Made by a program: the position numbers and the translations under genes. Positions 14,839 to 23,204 of a stretch of DNA of 25,087 nucleotides are shown here, piece after piece. Position 1 is the stretch's first letter; each line of letters begins with the position of its first letter. The notes under the pieces were generated by a model. That model did no database searches, was not told the origin of the DNA, and saw nothing but the letters and a program-made list of their open reading frames with translations. Source of the stretch: Chryseobacterium indologenes (GTDB lineage: Bacteria > Bacteroidota > Bacteroidia > Flavobacteriales > Weeksellaceae); the NCBI GenBank assembly GCA_002439165.1, contig DJTE01000025.1, positions 1-25,087 on the forward strand, written 5' to 3'.

Positions 14839-16608
14839 TTAGAAAGTGATCTTCACCCCTCCCAGGATCTGCGCTCCCAATACTTTATAGCCTTTATACG
14901 TCTGGTATTTAGAACTCAGCAGATTGTTTCCGAGAGCGAAAACACTGAAGTTTTTATGAATTTTATATTCTGCAGAAAGATTCAGATCAGCATAACCGCC
15001 TACTTTATCATTTCTGTTTTCCGCAGACTGGAACACCATTCCCGATGGAGCCGCTACCCCTTCAAAAGCGAATGAATTGGTGGTTCTGTCGCTGGCAAAG
15101 ATCCCTTTAAATCCAAGAAGAAGCTTTTTGTCCAGCATGGTATATTTGGCTCCGATGCTTGCATTTACTAACGGAACGTTATAAATATCTTCATAGTTTT
15201 TAAGATCGTATTTGGTAAAACGTACTTCACCGTCCAGGATCAGGTTTTCAAGCGGGAAATACTGTACGCTTCCTTTGATGTCGCTTACATTTCCGTCATC
15301 GTAAACAGCAGAGAATGTATTGGCAAAATCATAGGCAGAACGGTTCATCGAATACGTATTATTGAAAAGGTTATTCGCCTGGAAGAACATAATATCCCTC
15401 ATCTTTCCGTAACCGGCCGAGAAGTCGTATTTGAACGTTTCGTCGATGTCTCCTCTCAATCCTACATAAAAATGATATTTCGTTTCTGTTGGCTTTAAAA
15501 ACTGATCAGAAAGGATGAACGGATTTGCCTGTAACATATCTCCATATGTATTCAGCTTCAGACCTCCGTCTACCCCACCATAGAATTTGAATTCTTTGGC
15601 AGCTGCAAACTGGAATTCAGCCTGCGGGAACCAGTAGGTCTTGTTATTTTTCTGCTGCGCAAAGTAATCGTTTGAATTTTTAGAGTTCAGGAAAGCAAAT
15701 GAAGATCCCAGAGTTAAATAAGAATCTCCTTTTCTGAATGTCACTTTCGGAAGTAAATTGGTATTGACAAAATTCGATGAATTCTTATCTTCAATTCCGA
15801 AATCTGTTTTTACCGCTTCCAGGCCTACTCCAAGATCCGCATTCAGATTGATGCCTGATTTACCGATTTCCACTGCATGCTTGGAAAGATTCGCCAAAAT
15901 AGATACCTGGTTTTCCTGGGCATCGAAATGGTCTTTCAGGAAAGATGATTTTACTCTGATGTCATTCAGAATCTCATTTGAATAAAAATCATAATAACCG
16001 TTTACCTTAAACTGGTTCACTTTCTGCTTCAGATCTACTCCGGCATCCGGCTGAAGGGCATAAATTCCGTAGTAATTATAATTGTTCAGACCATATTCAG
16101 CATTGATGTTGAATTTTCCTTTTTCGCCGTAAGAGTTAAGGAATGCCCCCAATGTAGCTGAACTCTGCTTAGATCTCCAGTCGTAATCTTTCTTCAGGCC
16201 GTTGGTAGAAAGAACATGTACATCTGCTCCTACTTCTATTTTGTTCTCAAGGGTTTTGGAAATATTGGCATCCGCAAGGATTTTTCCGTAGTTCCCCATC
16301 CCGAACTGGAAGTAATTGTTCTGGGCTGTTCCTTCAAATTTCGGAGCCACATCTTCCCCCTGAATCGTAGAAGTTTTAAAATCTGAAACCGCAGGCACGT
16401 CCGTAATCGTATATTTTACAGGATTCTGGGACTTCTCTTCCGGCGGGTAATTCTTAATGGTTTCCACGGAAGTCTTCTTCTTCTCGATCTTCTTTACTTC
16501 CGGTTCTCTTTTCTTATTAAGAATCAGTTTCTCTTCTTTGATCTGGGAGAACGCTACCGACGAAATTCCCAGGAATAATATAGATAATAATTGAATTTTC
16601 TTGTTCAT
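14839..16608 (-). CDS. Outer-membrane beta-barrel protein, TonB-receptor-like without a plug (589 aa)
   Basis: The signal peptide is MNKKIQLLSILFLGISSVAF followed by SQ. A charged linker (about residues 23-95, rich in Lys, Glu and Pro) precedes a long series of amphipathic strands with aromatic girdles, starting near NNYFQFGMGNYGKILADANI and ending in GGVKITF. The C-terminal Phe is typical of barrels inserted by the BAM machinery. The barrel length and style match flavobacterial proteins usually labelled TonB-dependent receptors, but there is no plug domain and no TonB box, so it may not be an active transporter. It lies 34 bp after the 164-aa gene and is followed by a strong terminator. Co-transcription with the exported TPR protein suggests that they form one envelope complex. 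The substrate is unknown. Confidence 0.8.
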   Translation of the reverse strand: MNKKIQLLSILFLGISSVAFSQIKEEKLILNKKREPEVKKIEKKKTSVETIKNYPPEEKSQNPVKYTITDVPAVSDFKTSTIQGEDVAPKFEGTAQNNYFQFGMGNYGKILADANISKTLENKIEVGADVHVLSTNGLKKDYDWRSKQSSATLGAFLNSYGEKGKFNINAEYGLNNYNYYGIYALQPDAGVDLKQKVNQFKVNGYYDFYSNEILNDIRVKSSFLKDHFDAQENQVSILANLSKHAVEIGKSGINLNADLGVGLEAVKTDFGIEDKNSSNFVNTNLLPKVTFRKGDSYLTLGSSFAFLNSKNSNDYFAQQKNNKTYWFPQAEFQFAAAKEFKFYGGVDGGLKLNTYGDMLQANPFILSDQFLKPTETKYHFYVGLRGDIDETFKYDFSAGYGKMRDIMFFQANNLFNNTYSMNRSAYDFANTFSAVYDDGNVSDIKGSVQYFPLENLILDGEVRFTKYDLKNYEDIYNVPLVNASIGAKYTMLDKKLLLGFKGIFASDRTTNSFAFEGVAAPSGMVFQSAENRNDKVGGYADLNLSAEYKIHKNFSVFALGNNLLSSKYQTYKGYKVLGAQILGGVKITF

Positions 16609-16642
16609 ACTCTTTAATTTTAATCACAAAGGATTTAAAAAT

Positions 16643-17137
16643 CTATTGAATATTATTGTTTATTTTTTGTATTAATCCTCCACCTAAAAAATCATGGAAG
16701 ATACCACTACTTTGATTCCGTTTGTATAAATATTCGTAAAAAGTACCTTCCGACTTCTTACCATTCCTTAAATAATATCCTATAAAATGATTAGGATTAA
16801 ATCTAAAATCATTAATCACCATATAGGAAGTATAAAAGTTAATCCCTGATCTGCTTAATGGACCATAGAAATCACCGACCCAACTGCCTCCGAATATACT
16901 AAGAAGTGTTTCACCCACATAGGCTGTTAAAAACTCCTGTGAAATATTCCGTTCCTGATAATCAATTTTTGAATATTTTTCTAAAATTCCATCAATTTCA
17001 GTCTCTAAACTTTTCAGTGAAAAATCAAGTTTATATCCTTTCTCTCCCATTACATCTGCGAAATGCTCTGCACAAGATTTCGGATTTGTTGATTCAGTGG
17101 TTGAATAATCACGAATATTTTCTCCTAAAAAGATCAT
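16643..17137 (-). CDS. Hypothetical cytosolic protein between TPR and barrel genes (164 aa)
   Basis: This soluble protein has no signal peptide, unlike both of its operon partners. It has a helical N-terminal half (about residues 20-75) followed by FLTAYVGETLLSIFGGSWVG (about 70-89) and then DFRFNPNHFIGYYLRNGKKS. The order helix-GE-GGxW-NP-xxG recalls a family of small bacterial proteins such as DUF3806, but I cannot confirm membership. Its ATG overlaps the TGA of the 987-aa TPR gene (ATGA at 17134-17137), so it is translationally coupled and must be made with it. The neighbours may have a conserved pairing into which this gene was inserted. The function is unknown. Confidence 0.7.
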   Translation of the reverse strand: MIFLGENIRDYSTTESTNPKSCAEHFADVMGEKGYKLDFSLKSLETEIDGILEKYSKIDYQERNISQEFLTAYVGETLLSIFGGSWVGDFYGPLSRSGINFYTSYMVINDFRFNPNHFIGYYLRNGKKSEGTFYEYLYKRNQSSGIFHDFLGGGLIQKINNNIQ

Positions 17138-20097
17138 TTCTTGATTAATTTCTTCACTTCCTTAGCTTCTGCAACGATCTCAGGGAAATCCTTATAATTG
17201 TTAATAATCTGGTCGCAGGTATAGCTCGCCTGATAATTATCCTTCAGGCCGATATAGTTCTTCGCCATCAACACCAAAGCTTTTGCGCCCCATAATTCTT
17301 CCGATGCATAATTATTGGCAAGTTTAAAGATCGTTTCATTTGATGATTTGAATGCCTTTCCTTTATTTTGATAATAAGCTTTGGCATACAGTGCTTCCGC
17401 AGCTACCGAAGTATTGGATGATTTTTCAAGAGAAGTATAAGCAGCCTGGGCATCTTTGTCTTTTCCGGAATTCATCAGGCTTCTCGCCTTGATCACTTTT
17501 GCCGTTTCAATCACCGCAGCAGAGTTCTTGGAATTGGCAATCACTGCATTGGCCAGCTTTTCAGCTTCAGAGAAATTCTTTTCTTCCGCATACAGCTTCA
17601 TCAGCTCAACATTGGCGTAGTTTTTAATGCCGACATCTGAAGAGTTCTTAATTCCCTCAAGATACTTCTTAGCCTCAGCAGTATTGCCCTGAGCGATAAA
17701 GATCTGAGCTAAACGGGTTTGTGCATCATCCTGGTAATCATTCTGAGTTCCAGCAACTTCCTGAAGCACAAGTAAAGCTTTTGTTGAATTATTGGTCTGA
17801 TAATAACTTTCCCCTAATTCATACTTCGCCTGGTACAGTCCCTCACCGGTAGGATTTTGGGTCAGGTACTTCTCGTAATAAGAAATTGCATTTTTATAAT
17901 CTTTCTTCGTGAAATACTGTTTTCCCGTAGAAAGGTTGATTTCATCGATTTCAGAAGCGTCCACATTCACTCCGATATTTCTGGCGAAATTCTCGTATCC
18001 TGAAACGTCTCCGTTCTTCGTGAAAATAGGTTTGGCTGCCTGAACGATCTTGTTAGCGTACGCTGTATTTTTATACTGCTCTCCCAATGATTTCAGTTCA
18101 GAAAGGGCTTTATCATTCTGGTTCTGGTCGATATAATTCTGTGCCCTGTAAATAGAAGCATTCGCAATAAGGTCCTTATCCGAAGACGTTTTAATAACCT
18201 TTCCGAAATAATCGTTGGAATTGGCGTAATCATCCTGAGCCGCATATGCTGTCCCTATTTCGTACTGGGCATCATCATAATATTCAGAACCCGGATATTT
18301 GGATAAAAGAGTCTTCATATTCGTGATCTTAGCCTGGGTATCGCCTTTAAATCCTAAAGCCATAGCCTTCTGATACAGGGTATAATCCGTAGCATCTTCA
18401 TTTTTATCATAAATGGCAATCGCCTCGTTCAGATCGTTGTTGGCATAATGAATATCAGCAAGACGGAGTTCCGCATCGTTTTTGAATTCCGGTTTCGGAT
18501 TGCTCAGATACTGTTTGAAATAAGTGGCTGCCTGATCAAATTTTTTAGATTTAAAATAAGCATATCCTAAATCATATGACAGCTGCTGCTTTTCAGGGAA
18601 ATTTTCGTTAAGCAGCTTTTCGTAGCGGACAATGGCAGACGGGTAGTTTCCTTTCTGGTAATACACCTGCCCCAGCCAGTAAAGTGCCCTGTTATAAAAT
18701 TCTTTATTGATGCTGAATCCTAAACTTCTGAGGAAATACTTTTCAGCTTCATCATAGTTTCCTTTGTTGAATTCTTCCGTTCCCAAAAGGTAAGAAACTT
18801 CCTGATCCACCTTATTGATCTCCGGAGTAGAACTCTGTAATTTATCAATAGCGTTCAGGGTTTCCTGGTAGTTTCCGGAATACAGGTAGGATTTCACAAG
18901 AAGAGATCTCATTTCCGGAGCATTCGCATCATTCTGGTTGTTGTTGATATAGCTCTGAATTACCGCAGAAGGACTTTCAAACGGGTTTCCGATATCGTAG
19001 CTGAGTTTGGCGTACTGTTCGTGGGCCAGTTTTTTCACTTTCGCATCATAATCCATCTGGTAAGAAGAACGGAATGCGGAAAGGGCTTCCTGCTTTTTAT
19101 CTACCGCCAGGTAAGCATTTCCCAACTGATAGTAAGCATTCTGAGCCAGCGCGGAATTGCTGTTAAGAAGCTGGTTATAATAGGAAACCGCTTCATCATA
19201 TTTTTTCAGCTGAGCCGCCACGAATCCCATTTCATACAGGTCATTTTCAGACGGGTTCTGCTGTACGCTTAGATAATCTTTCAGATGCGGATAAGCCGAA
19301 GTATAGTCATTTTTCATGAAATAGCTCTCCCCGATGATCTTATGAACCTCTGCTTTATAAGACGCAGAAATATTTTCGTTCAGCAATGCATTTCCTTCTG
19401 TAATAGCCTGATCGTAATTCTTATCGTTATAGTACATCTGCACATAATAAGGACGGACAAGCTTAGAAAATTTCGGATCATCCTTCACAGAGTCAAAATA
19501 CTGGAAAGCCCGGTCATTCTGTCTGTTTGAGTAGTAAAGATGTCCCAGCATATAGGCAATGTCTCCTTTCTGCGACTGATCCGCAGATTTATAAGCCTCT
19601 TCCAGAGCATCGGTAGCCCCTTTGGAATCTCCGGTCATGAATTTGGCATACCCCAGTTTCAGGATATACTGTGTATTTTCTTCTTTTGAAAGCTGATACT
19701 GGTTCACCTTTTTGAGGGTCTCCAGTGCTTTGTCAAAATCTTTTTTAGCCAGATAATAGTCTGCTAAAGGAAGATTGGCCTGAGCAAAATAGGCAGAATT
19801 CGGATATTCTTTCATGAAAGCCGTTAATCCTTCCTCAGCATGATTTTTCTGAAGGATCACCCCGATCACATTATCAAAAAACTGCGCCGCCTCCTTTTTT
19901 GAACGGGACAGGTTCTGATTGTAGAAGTACTGTCTTGCATATTCATACTGGGAGGCGTTATATACTTTGGTCTGATAAAGATTTTCAGCTAGATTGAATC
20001 TGTAATTTTCTTTCTGTGTAAAATATTGAGACTGTTGAGCTTCGGAAATTCCGAAATAAAGAACCGCAGCCGAGAGGAGTATTTTTTTTGAATTCAT
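17134..20097 (-). CDS. Large exported tetratricopeptide-repeat protein (987 aa)
   Basis: The signal peptide MNSKKILLSAAVLYFGISEA followed by QQ directs export. From about residue 30 to the end the protein is a continuous TPR solenoid of paired helices, with typical units such as AYYQLGNAYLAVDKKQEALS and ALYWLGQVYYQKGNYPSAIV. It probably forms a periplasmic superhelical scaffold that binds other proteins. It is the first gene of a three-gene unit with a 164-aa protein (4-bp overlap) and an outer-membrane barrel, so an envelope assembly role is likely but inferred. The start is ATG at 20097. A candidate promoter lies at 20134-20164. Confidence 0.88.
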   Translation of the reverse strand: MNSKKILLSAAVLYFGISEAQQSQYFTQKENYRFNLAENLYQTKVYNASQYEYARQYFYNQNLSRSKKEAAQFFDNVIGVILQKNHAEEGLTAFMKEYPNSAYFAQANLPLADYYLAKKDFDKALETLKKVNQYQLSKEENTQYILKLGYAKFMTGDSKGATDALEEAYKSADQSQKGDIAYMLGHLYYSNRQNDRAFQYFDSVKDDPKFSKLVRPYYVQMYYNDKNYDQAITEGNALLNENISASYKAEVHKIIGESYFMKNDYTSAYPHLKDYLSVQQNPSENDLYEMGFVAAQLKKYDEAVSYYNQLLNSNSALAQNAYYQLGNAYLAVDKKQEALSAFRSSYQMDYDAKVKKLAHEQYAKLSYDIGNPFESPSAVIQSYINNNQNDANAPEMRSLLVKSYLYSGNYQETLNAIDKLQSSTPEINKVDQEVSYLLGTEEFNKGNYDEAEKYFLRSLGFSINKEFYNRALYWLGQVYYQKGNYPSAIVRYEKLLNENFPEKQQLSYDLGYAYFKSKKFDQAATYFKQYLSNPKPEFKNDAELRLADIHYANNDLNEAIAIYDKNEDATDYTLYQKAMALGFKGDTQAKITNMKTLLSKYPGSEYYDDAQYEIGTAYAAQDDYANSNDYFGKVIKTSSDKDLIANASIYRAQNYIDQNQNDKALSELKSLGEQYKNTAYANKIVQAAKPIFTKNGDVSGYENFARNIGVNVDASEIDEINLSTGKQYFTKKDYKNAISYYEKYLTQNPTGEGLYQAKYELGESYYQTNNSTKALLVLQEVAGTQNDYQDDAQTRLAQIFIAQGNTAEAKKYLEGIKNSSDVGIKNYANVELMKLYAEEKNFSEAEKLANAVIANSKNSAAVIETAKVIKARSLMNSGKDKDAQAAYTSLEKSSNTSVAAEALYAKAYYQNKGKAFKSSNETIFKLANNYASEELWGAKALVLMAKNYIGLKDNYQASYTCDQIINNYKDFPEIVAEAKEVKKLIKK

Positions 20098-20133
20098 TCT
20101 TTTTTGAATAAAAAAATTAGTCTATTATATCAA

Positions 20134-20164
20134 CGAAAATATTAAAAACTTATTGTTTAAGCAA
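20134..20164 (-). promoter_or_regulatory. Candidate promoter of the TPR/barrel operon
   Basis: The minus strand has TTG (20164-20162) and, after 20 bases, TATTTTCG (20141-20134). This matches the Bacteroidota primary-sigma layout, TTG then about 19 bases then TAnnTTTG, with one change in the -7 box. The start codon is 37 bp further on, which leaves a leader of about 30 bases. Confidence 0.45.
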
Positions 20165-20342
20165 GTTTTAGCAGATTTAATCTTTTAAAATTACCATTAT
20201 GCCGCTCATAAAACCATTTCACCAAATCATGATAAAATTTCTTACTTTAGCCTGCAAAAAACATAAACAATACGGGTATCAGTGATCAAAAAAATATTCT
20301 GATCCGACACTCTTTCAACAGCAGCTAAAAACATACCATTAC

Positions 20343-20498
20343 ATGAAATTTAAGATACTTTTAGCATTAATTTTTATAAATCTGAAGCATTCTCAGAAGT
20401 TTTACTTTCCCAAGACTGCTGCAACCGATTCGCTTATTTTAGAAAAACAGATCTCCACTATGTGGAAATACCTGTTTACAAAGATTAAAGAGGTTTGA
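20343..20498 (+). CDS. Possible 51-aa exported peptide or truncated gene
   Basis: The frame begins ATG at 20343 and encodes MKFKILLALIFINLKHSQKF, a good signal-peptide-like start ending in HSQ. About 31 more residues follow (FPKTAATDSLILEKQISTMW and a basic end) before TGA. The rest looks like the beginning of a larger secreted protein that has been cut short, rather than a complete small protein. It lies in the divergent region between the TPR operon and the permease. Either a real micro-exported protein or a pseudogene stump is possible. Confidence 0.35.
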   Translation: MKFKILLALIFINLKHSQKFYFPKTAATDSLILEKQISTMWKYLFTKIKEV

Positions 20499-20557
20499 CC
20501 GTCCATTTTTTTATCTAAATATTGTTAATGACTGTTAACATCAAAATAAAAAATCGT

Positions 20558-20565
20558 TACATTTG
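20558..20565 (+). promoter_or_regulatory. Candidate -7 box for the amino-acid permease
   Basis: TACATTTG followed by C matches the Bacteroidota -7 consensus TAnnTTTG exactly. It lies 29 bp before the permease ATG, a typical distance. The -33 region has only a weak TGTT at 20533-20536. Confidence 0.55.
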
Positions 20566-20594
20566 CTTTTTTTCAAATCAAATATAGTTATTGA

Positions 20595-22271
20595 ATGAAT
20601 CAACTTTTCAGAAGAAAAATCTACTCGGATACAGACACCTCTACTGGTCTTTTAAGGGTATTGGGAGTATGGGACATCGTATTTTTTGGTATTGCGGCCA
20701 TCATAGGTGCAGGAAGTTTCAGCAGCTTGGGTGAAGCCGTTTTCAGAGGCGGTCCCGGTGTTATCCTTCTATATTTGATATGTGGGTTTGCCTGCGGATT
20801 CACAGCCTTATGCTATGCTGAATTTGCCAGCAGAATTCCTACTGCCGGTTCTGCGTATACGTATGCCTACGCCAGTTTCGGGGAACTTATTGCATGGATT
20901 ATCGGCTGGGCTCTTATCATGGAATATTCATTCGGAAATATTTATGTAGCTTTCTCATGGTCTGATTATTTTACCAGCTTTTTGGAACGTCTCGGAATGC
21001 ATATTCCAGATTATCTTACCTGCAGCTATACGGAAGCCCGAAAAGCCTTTCAGAACGGTTCTGAAAACAAAGAACTGCTGAATGCCTGGAAATCTGCTCC
21101 TCTGATCGGAAACCTTAAATTTATTGTGGACGTACCGGCTTTGGTGATCAATGGCCTGATTACATGGCTTTGCTACGTTGGTGTAAAGGAAAGTAAAAAC
21201 TTCAACAATTCCCTTGTTATCTTAAAACTGGCCGTTATTGTACTGGTAATCCTTGTGGGTGCTTCTTATGTAAGCATTGAAAACTGGACACCCGTAAGCC
21301 CCGCAACAGGAACTCCATCCCTGATGCCTAACGGATTTGCCGGAGTGATGAGTGCCGTTTCCGGAGTATTTTTCGCTTACATCGGGTTTGATGCTTTAAG
21401 CGTGCTTTCCGAGGAAACCAAAGATCCACAAAAGACACTGCCAAAAGGAATGATTATTTCCCTGGTTCTGTGTACTGTTATTTATATTGCCCTTACCCTG
21501 GTTCTGACAGGAATGGTAGATTACAGGAAGTTTGACGGAGTCGGAGATCCTCTTTCTTTTATATTTGAAAAAACCAACGCCAATGTAGCATGGATGGAGC
21601 TTATCGTTTCTTTCGTTGCCATTGTAGCCATTACCACGGTGCTTCTGGTATTCCAGATGGGACAGCCGAGAATCTGGTATGCAATGAGCCGTGACGGACT
21701 GATGCCTCAGCGGTTCCAGAAAGTGCATCCTAAATATAAAACACCTTCTTATGCTACGGTCATCACCGGAATTGTGGTTGGGATTCCTATTTTATTTACC
21801 GATAAAACATTTATCCTTGATTTTACCAGTATAGGAACTATTTTCGCGTTTGTCTTGGTTTGCGCAGGAGTACTGCTGCTTCCGGCCAAAGAGAAAATCA
21901 AAGGAAGATTCCACCTTCCGTATGTGAACGGAAAGATTATTTTCCCGGTAATCTTCATTGGCGGCCTGATAGGCTTTTATTGCTGGCAGCCGGAATTTTT
22001 TGATCATCTTATGGACTGGAAAGATCCTAAAGAAGGTGAATTCAGAGCTTCGATCTTTTTCTTTATCCTGATCAATCTTATTCTGTGTATCGTAACATTT
22101 ATCAAGAATCTTTCCCTGATCCCGCTGATCGGCTTAAGTTCCTGTTTATATCTTCTTACCGGAATGAGCCACGATAACTGGTTCTGGTTCGGATTATGGT
22201 TTGCCATAGGAATGGTTATCTATTTCGGATACGGCTACAGAAACAGTAAGCTTGGGAAAGAAATAAAATAA
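20595..22271 (+). CDS. APC-superfamily amino-acid permease, CAT/YfnA type (558 aa)
   Basis: This is an inner-membrane transporter expected to take up amino acids, probably cationic or branched, by proton-coupled transport. The family signatures are clear. The broken first helix carries FFGIAAIIGAGSF (about residues 31-43). The sixth-helix region has FFAYIGFDALSVLSEE followed by TKDPQKTLPKG (about 262-288). The loop after helix 8 has RIWYAMSRDGLMPQRFQKVH. At least 12 hydrophobic segments are visible, with two or more further C-terminal ones, as in the CAT subfamily. It has its own promoter-like box and a strong terminator, so it is monocistronic. The substrate cannot be told from sequence alone. 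Confidence 0.9.
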   Translation: MNQLFRRKIYSDTDTSTGLLRVLGVWDIVFFGIAAIIGAGSFSSLGEAVFRGGPGVILLYLICGFACGFTALCYAEFASRIPTAGSAYTYAYASFGELIAWIIGWALIMEYSFGNIYVAFSWSDYFTSFLERLGMHIPDYLTCSYTEARKAFQNGSENKELLNAWKSAPLIGNLKFIVDVPALVINGLITWLCYVGVKESKNFNNSLVILKLAVIVLVILVGASYVSIENWTPVSPATGTPSLMPNGFAGVMSAVSGVFFAYIGFDALSVLSEETKDPQKTLPKGMIISLVLCTVIYIALTLVLTGMVDYRKFDGVGDPLSFIFEKTNANVAWMELIVSFVAIVAITTVLLVFQMGQPRIWYAMSRDGLMPQRFQKVHPKYKTPSYATVITGIVVGIPILFTDKTFILDFTSIGTIFAFVLVCAGVLLLPAKEKIKGRFHLPYVNGKIIFPVIFIGGLIGFYCWQPEFFDHLMDWKDPKEGEFRASIFFFILINLILCIVTFIKNLSLIPLIGLSSCLYLLTGMSHDNWFWFGLWFAIGMVIYFGYGYRNSKLGKEIK

Positions 22272-22289
22272 ATAATACCATAAAAAATG

Positions 22290-22331
22290 AAAGGGCGAAA
22301 TGCAGATCTGCGTTTCGCCCTTTTACTTTTT
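22290..22331 (+). terminator. Rho-independent terminator after the permease
   Basis: AAAGGGCGAAA pairs perfectly with TTTCGCCCTTT (11 bp), and the sequence between them holds the palindrome GCAGATCTGC, so the stem can extend further. ACTTTTT follows. It starts 19 bp after the permease stop. Confidence 0.85.
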
Positions 22332-22395
22332 AAGATGTTTCAAAATCGGCAGAATTATTGCTTTAAGCAAATGAACAACATCAAACTACATCACC

Positions 22396-22740
22396 ATGTC
22401 AGGAAGAATAAAAACATATAGCGAATTTTATCAGTTCTACCTTACCGAGCACAGCAAAATGGGAACAAGGATTTTTCACTTTATCGGAACCTTACTTGTC
22501 TTTGTTGTTATCTGGTATGTTATCAGCTCAGGAAAAGAACGATTTTTGTGGTACATCCCGATTTTTGGATACGGTTTTGCGTGGTTCAGTCATGCTGTTA
22601 TTGAAAAAAACAAACCGGCTACTTTTAAATATCCATTGTGGTCATTACTGTCAGACTTCAGACTGTTTTTTGAGCTATTGATTGGGAAACAGAAATTCAC
22701 AGGCATTGAAACCAAACCGAAAGAACCTCAGGAACTATAA
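22396..22740 (+). CDS. Mpo1/DUF962-family membrane protein (114 aa)
   Basis: This small membrane protein belongs to the DUF962 (YGL010w/Mpo1) family. Visible family marks are YLTEHSKMGTRIFHFIGTLL (about residues 15-34), with the two His residues of the first helix, and SHAVIEKNKPATFKYPLWSL (about 64-83), followed by SDFRLFFELL. Two to three hydrophobic segments are present. Yeast Mpo1 is an iron-dependent dioxygenase that removes one carbon from 2-hydroxy fatty acids; whether the bacterial protein has this activity is an inference from the conserved His residues. The start is ATG at 22396. The gene lies after the permease terminator, so it probably has its own promoter. TTGCTT-T-AAGCAA at 22358-22370 is a possible operator-like inverted repeat. 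Confidence 0.85.
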   Translation: MSGRIKTYSEFYQFYLTEHSKMGTRIFHFIGTLLVFVVIWYVISSGKERFLWYIPIFGYGFAWFSHAVIEKNKPATFKYPLWSLLSDFRLFFELLIGKQKFTGIETKPKEPQEL

Positions 22741-22814
22741 TTATAGCTGACTGTATTGATTTAATGAAGTAAACTCTTTTCAGCTGCTCATTTTATCCGT
22801 AAAGAAAACCAACC

Positions 22815-22892
22815 AAAAAAATCTGCTCAATCCGCCAGATCTGCGAGATTTAAAAACCATAAATCTGTGAAATTTGCACAATTTGTGGATGC
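22815..22892 (+). repeat. ATCTGC-type 9-bp-periodic intergenic repeat, copy B
   Basis: After a run of A the sequence reads in 9-bp steps: ATCTGCTCA, ATCCGCCAG, ATCTGCGAG, and after a short A-rich break ATCTGTGAA, ATTTGCACA, ATTTGTGGA. The first 22 bases are identical to the reverse complement of window positions 1-22, and 22815-22858 closely matches 23106-23149. Confidence 0.75.
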
Positions 22893-22935
22893 TTTTTTGA
22901 AAACGCAAAGTTTAAGCTTCTTTGTGCAAATTTCA
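22868..22935. repeat. 14-bp perfect inverted repeat around a 40-bp centre
   Basis: TGAAATTTGCACAA (22868-22881) and TTGTGCAAATTTCA (22922-22935) are exact reverse complements separated by 40 bases. The left arm lies inside the second block of repeat copy B. No T-run follows either arm. Confidence 0.7.
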
Positions 22936-23105
22936 GGGAGCTAAGTACAGAATCAACTTCGTTGATCCGATGAAGCGTTGGATTAGCCTCCGGCTATTTT
23001 AATCTTTAAAAAACACCTGAAAACTTGCTGAAAATCTTGGATTTTCTTGCGCCTTAAAAACACCAGCATCATTAAAATCCTTGCAACCTTGCGATTCTCC
23101 AACCC

Positions 23106-23149
23106 AAAAAATCTGCTCTATCTGCAAGATCTGCGAGAATCTAAAAACC
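23106..23149 (+). repeat. ATCTGC-type 9-bp-periodic intergenic repeat, copy C
   Basis: AAAAA is followed by ATCTGCTCT, ATCTGCAAG, ATCTGCGAG and AATCTAAAAACC. It matches copy B over its length with a few substitutions, in the same orientation. Confidence 0.75.
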
Positions 23150-23204
23150 TTCCCCCCACTTCATTGCGCTAATAAAGAAAGTTATGTTATCTTAAGAAGA
23201 AACT

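Larger units (their letters stand above)
22741..23204. other. Repeat-rich intergenic island
   Basis: This 464-bp region has no gene. It holds two ATCTGC-type repeats (22815-22892 and 23106-23149), a 14-bp inverted repeat (22868-22935), and small hairpins: ATCAAC-TTC-GTTGAT near 22952, TAGCC-TCC-GGCTA near 22985 and GAAAATC-TTG-GATTTTC near 23030. CTTGCG-containing stretches are of the type common between flavobacterial genes. Confidence 0.6.

Noticed and set aside
22741..23204. Possible CRISPR array in the repeat-rich island
   Set aside because: Repeats are degenerate 9-bp units with no regular 25-40 bp repeat and unique spacer alternation, and no cas gene is present.
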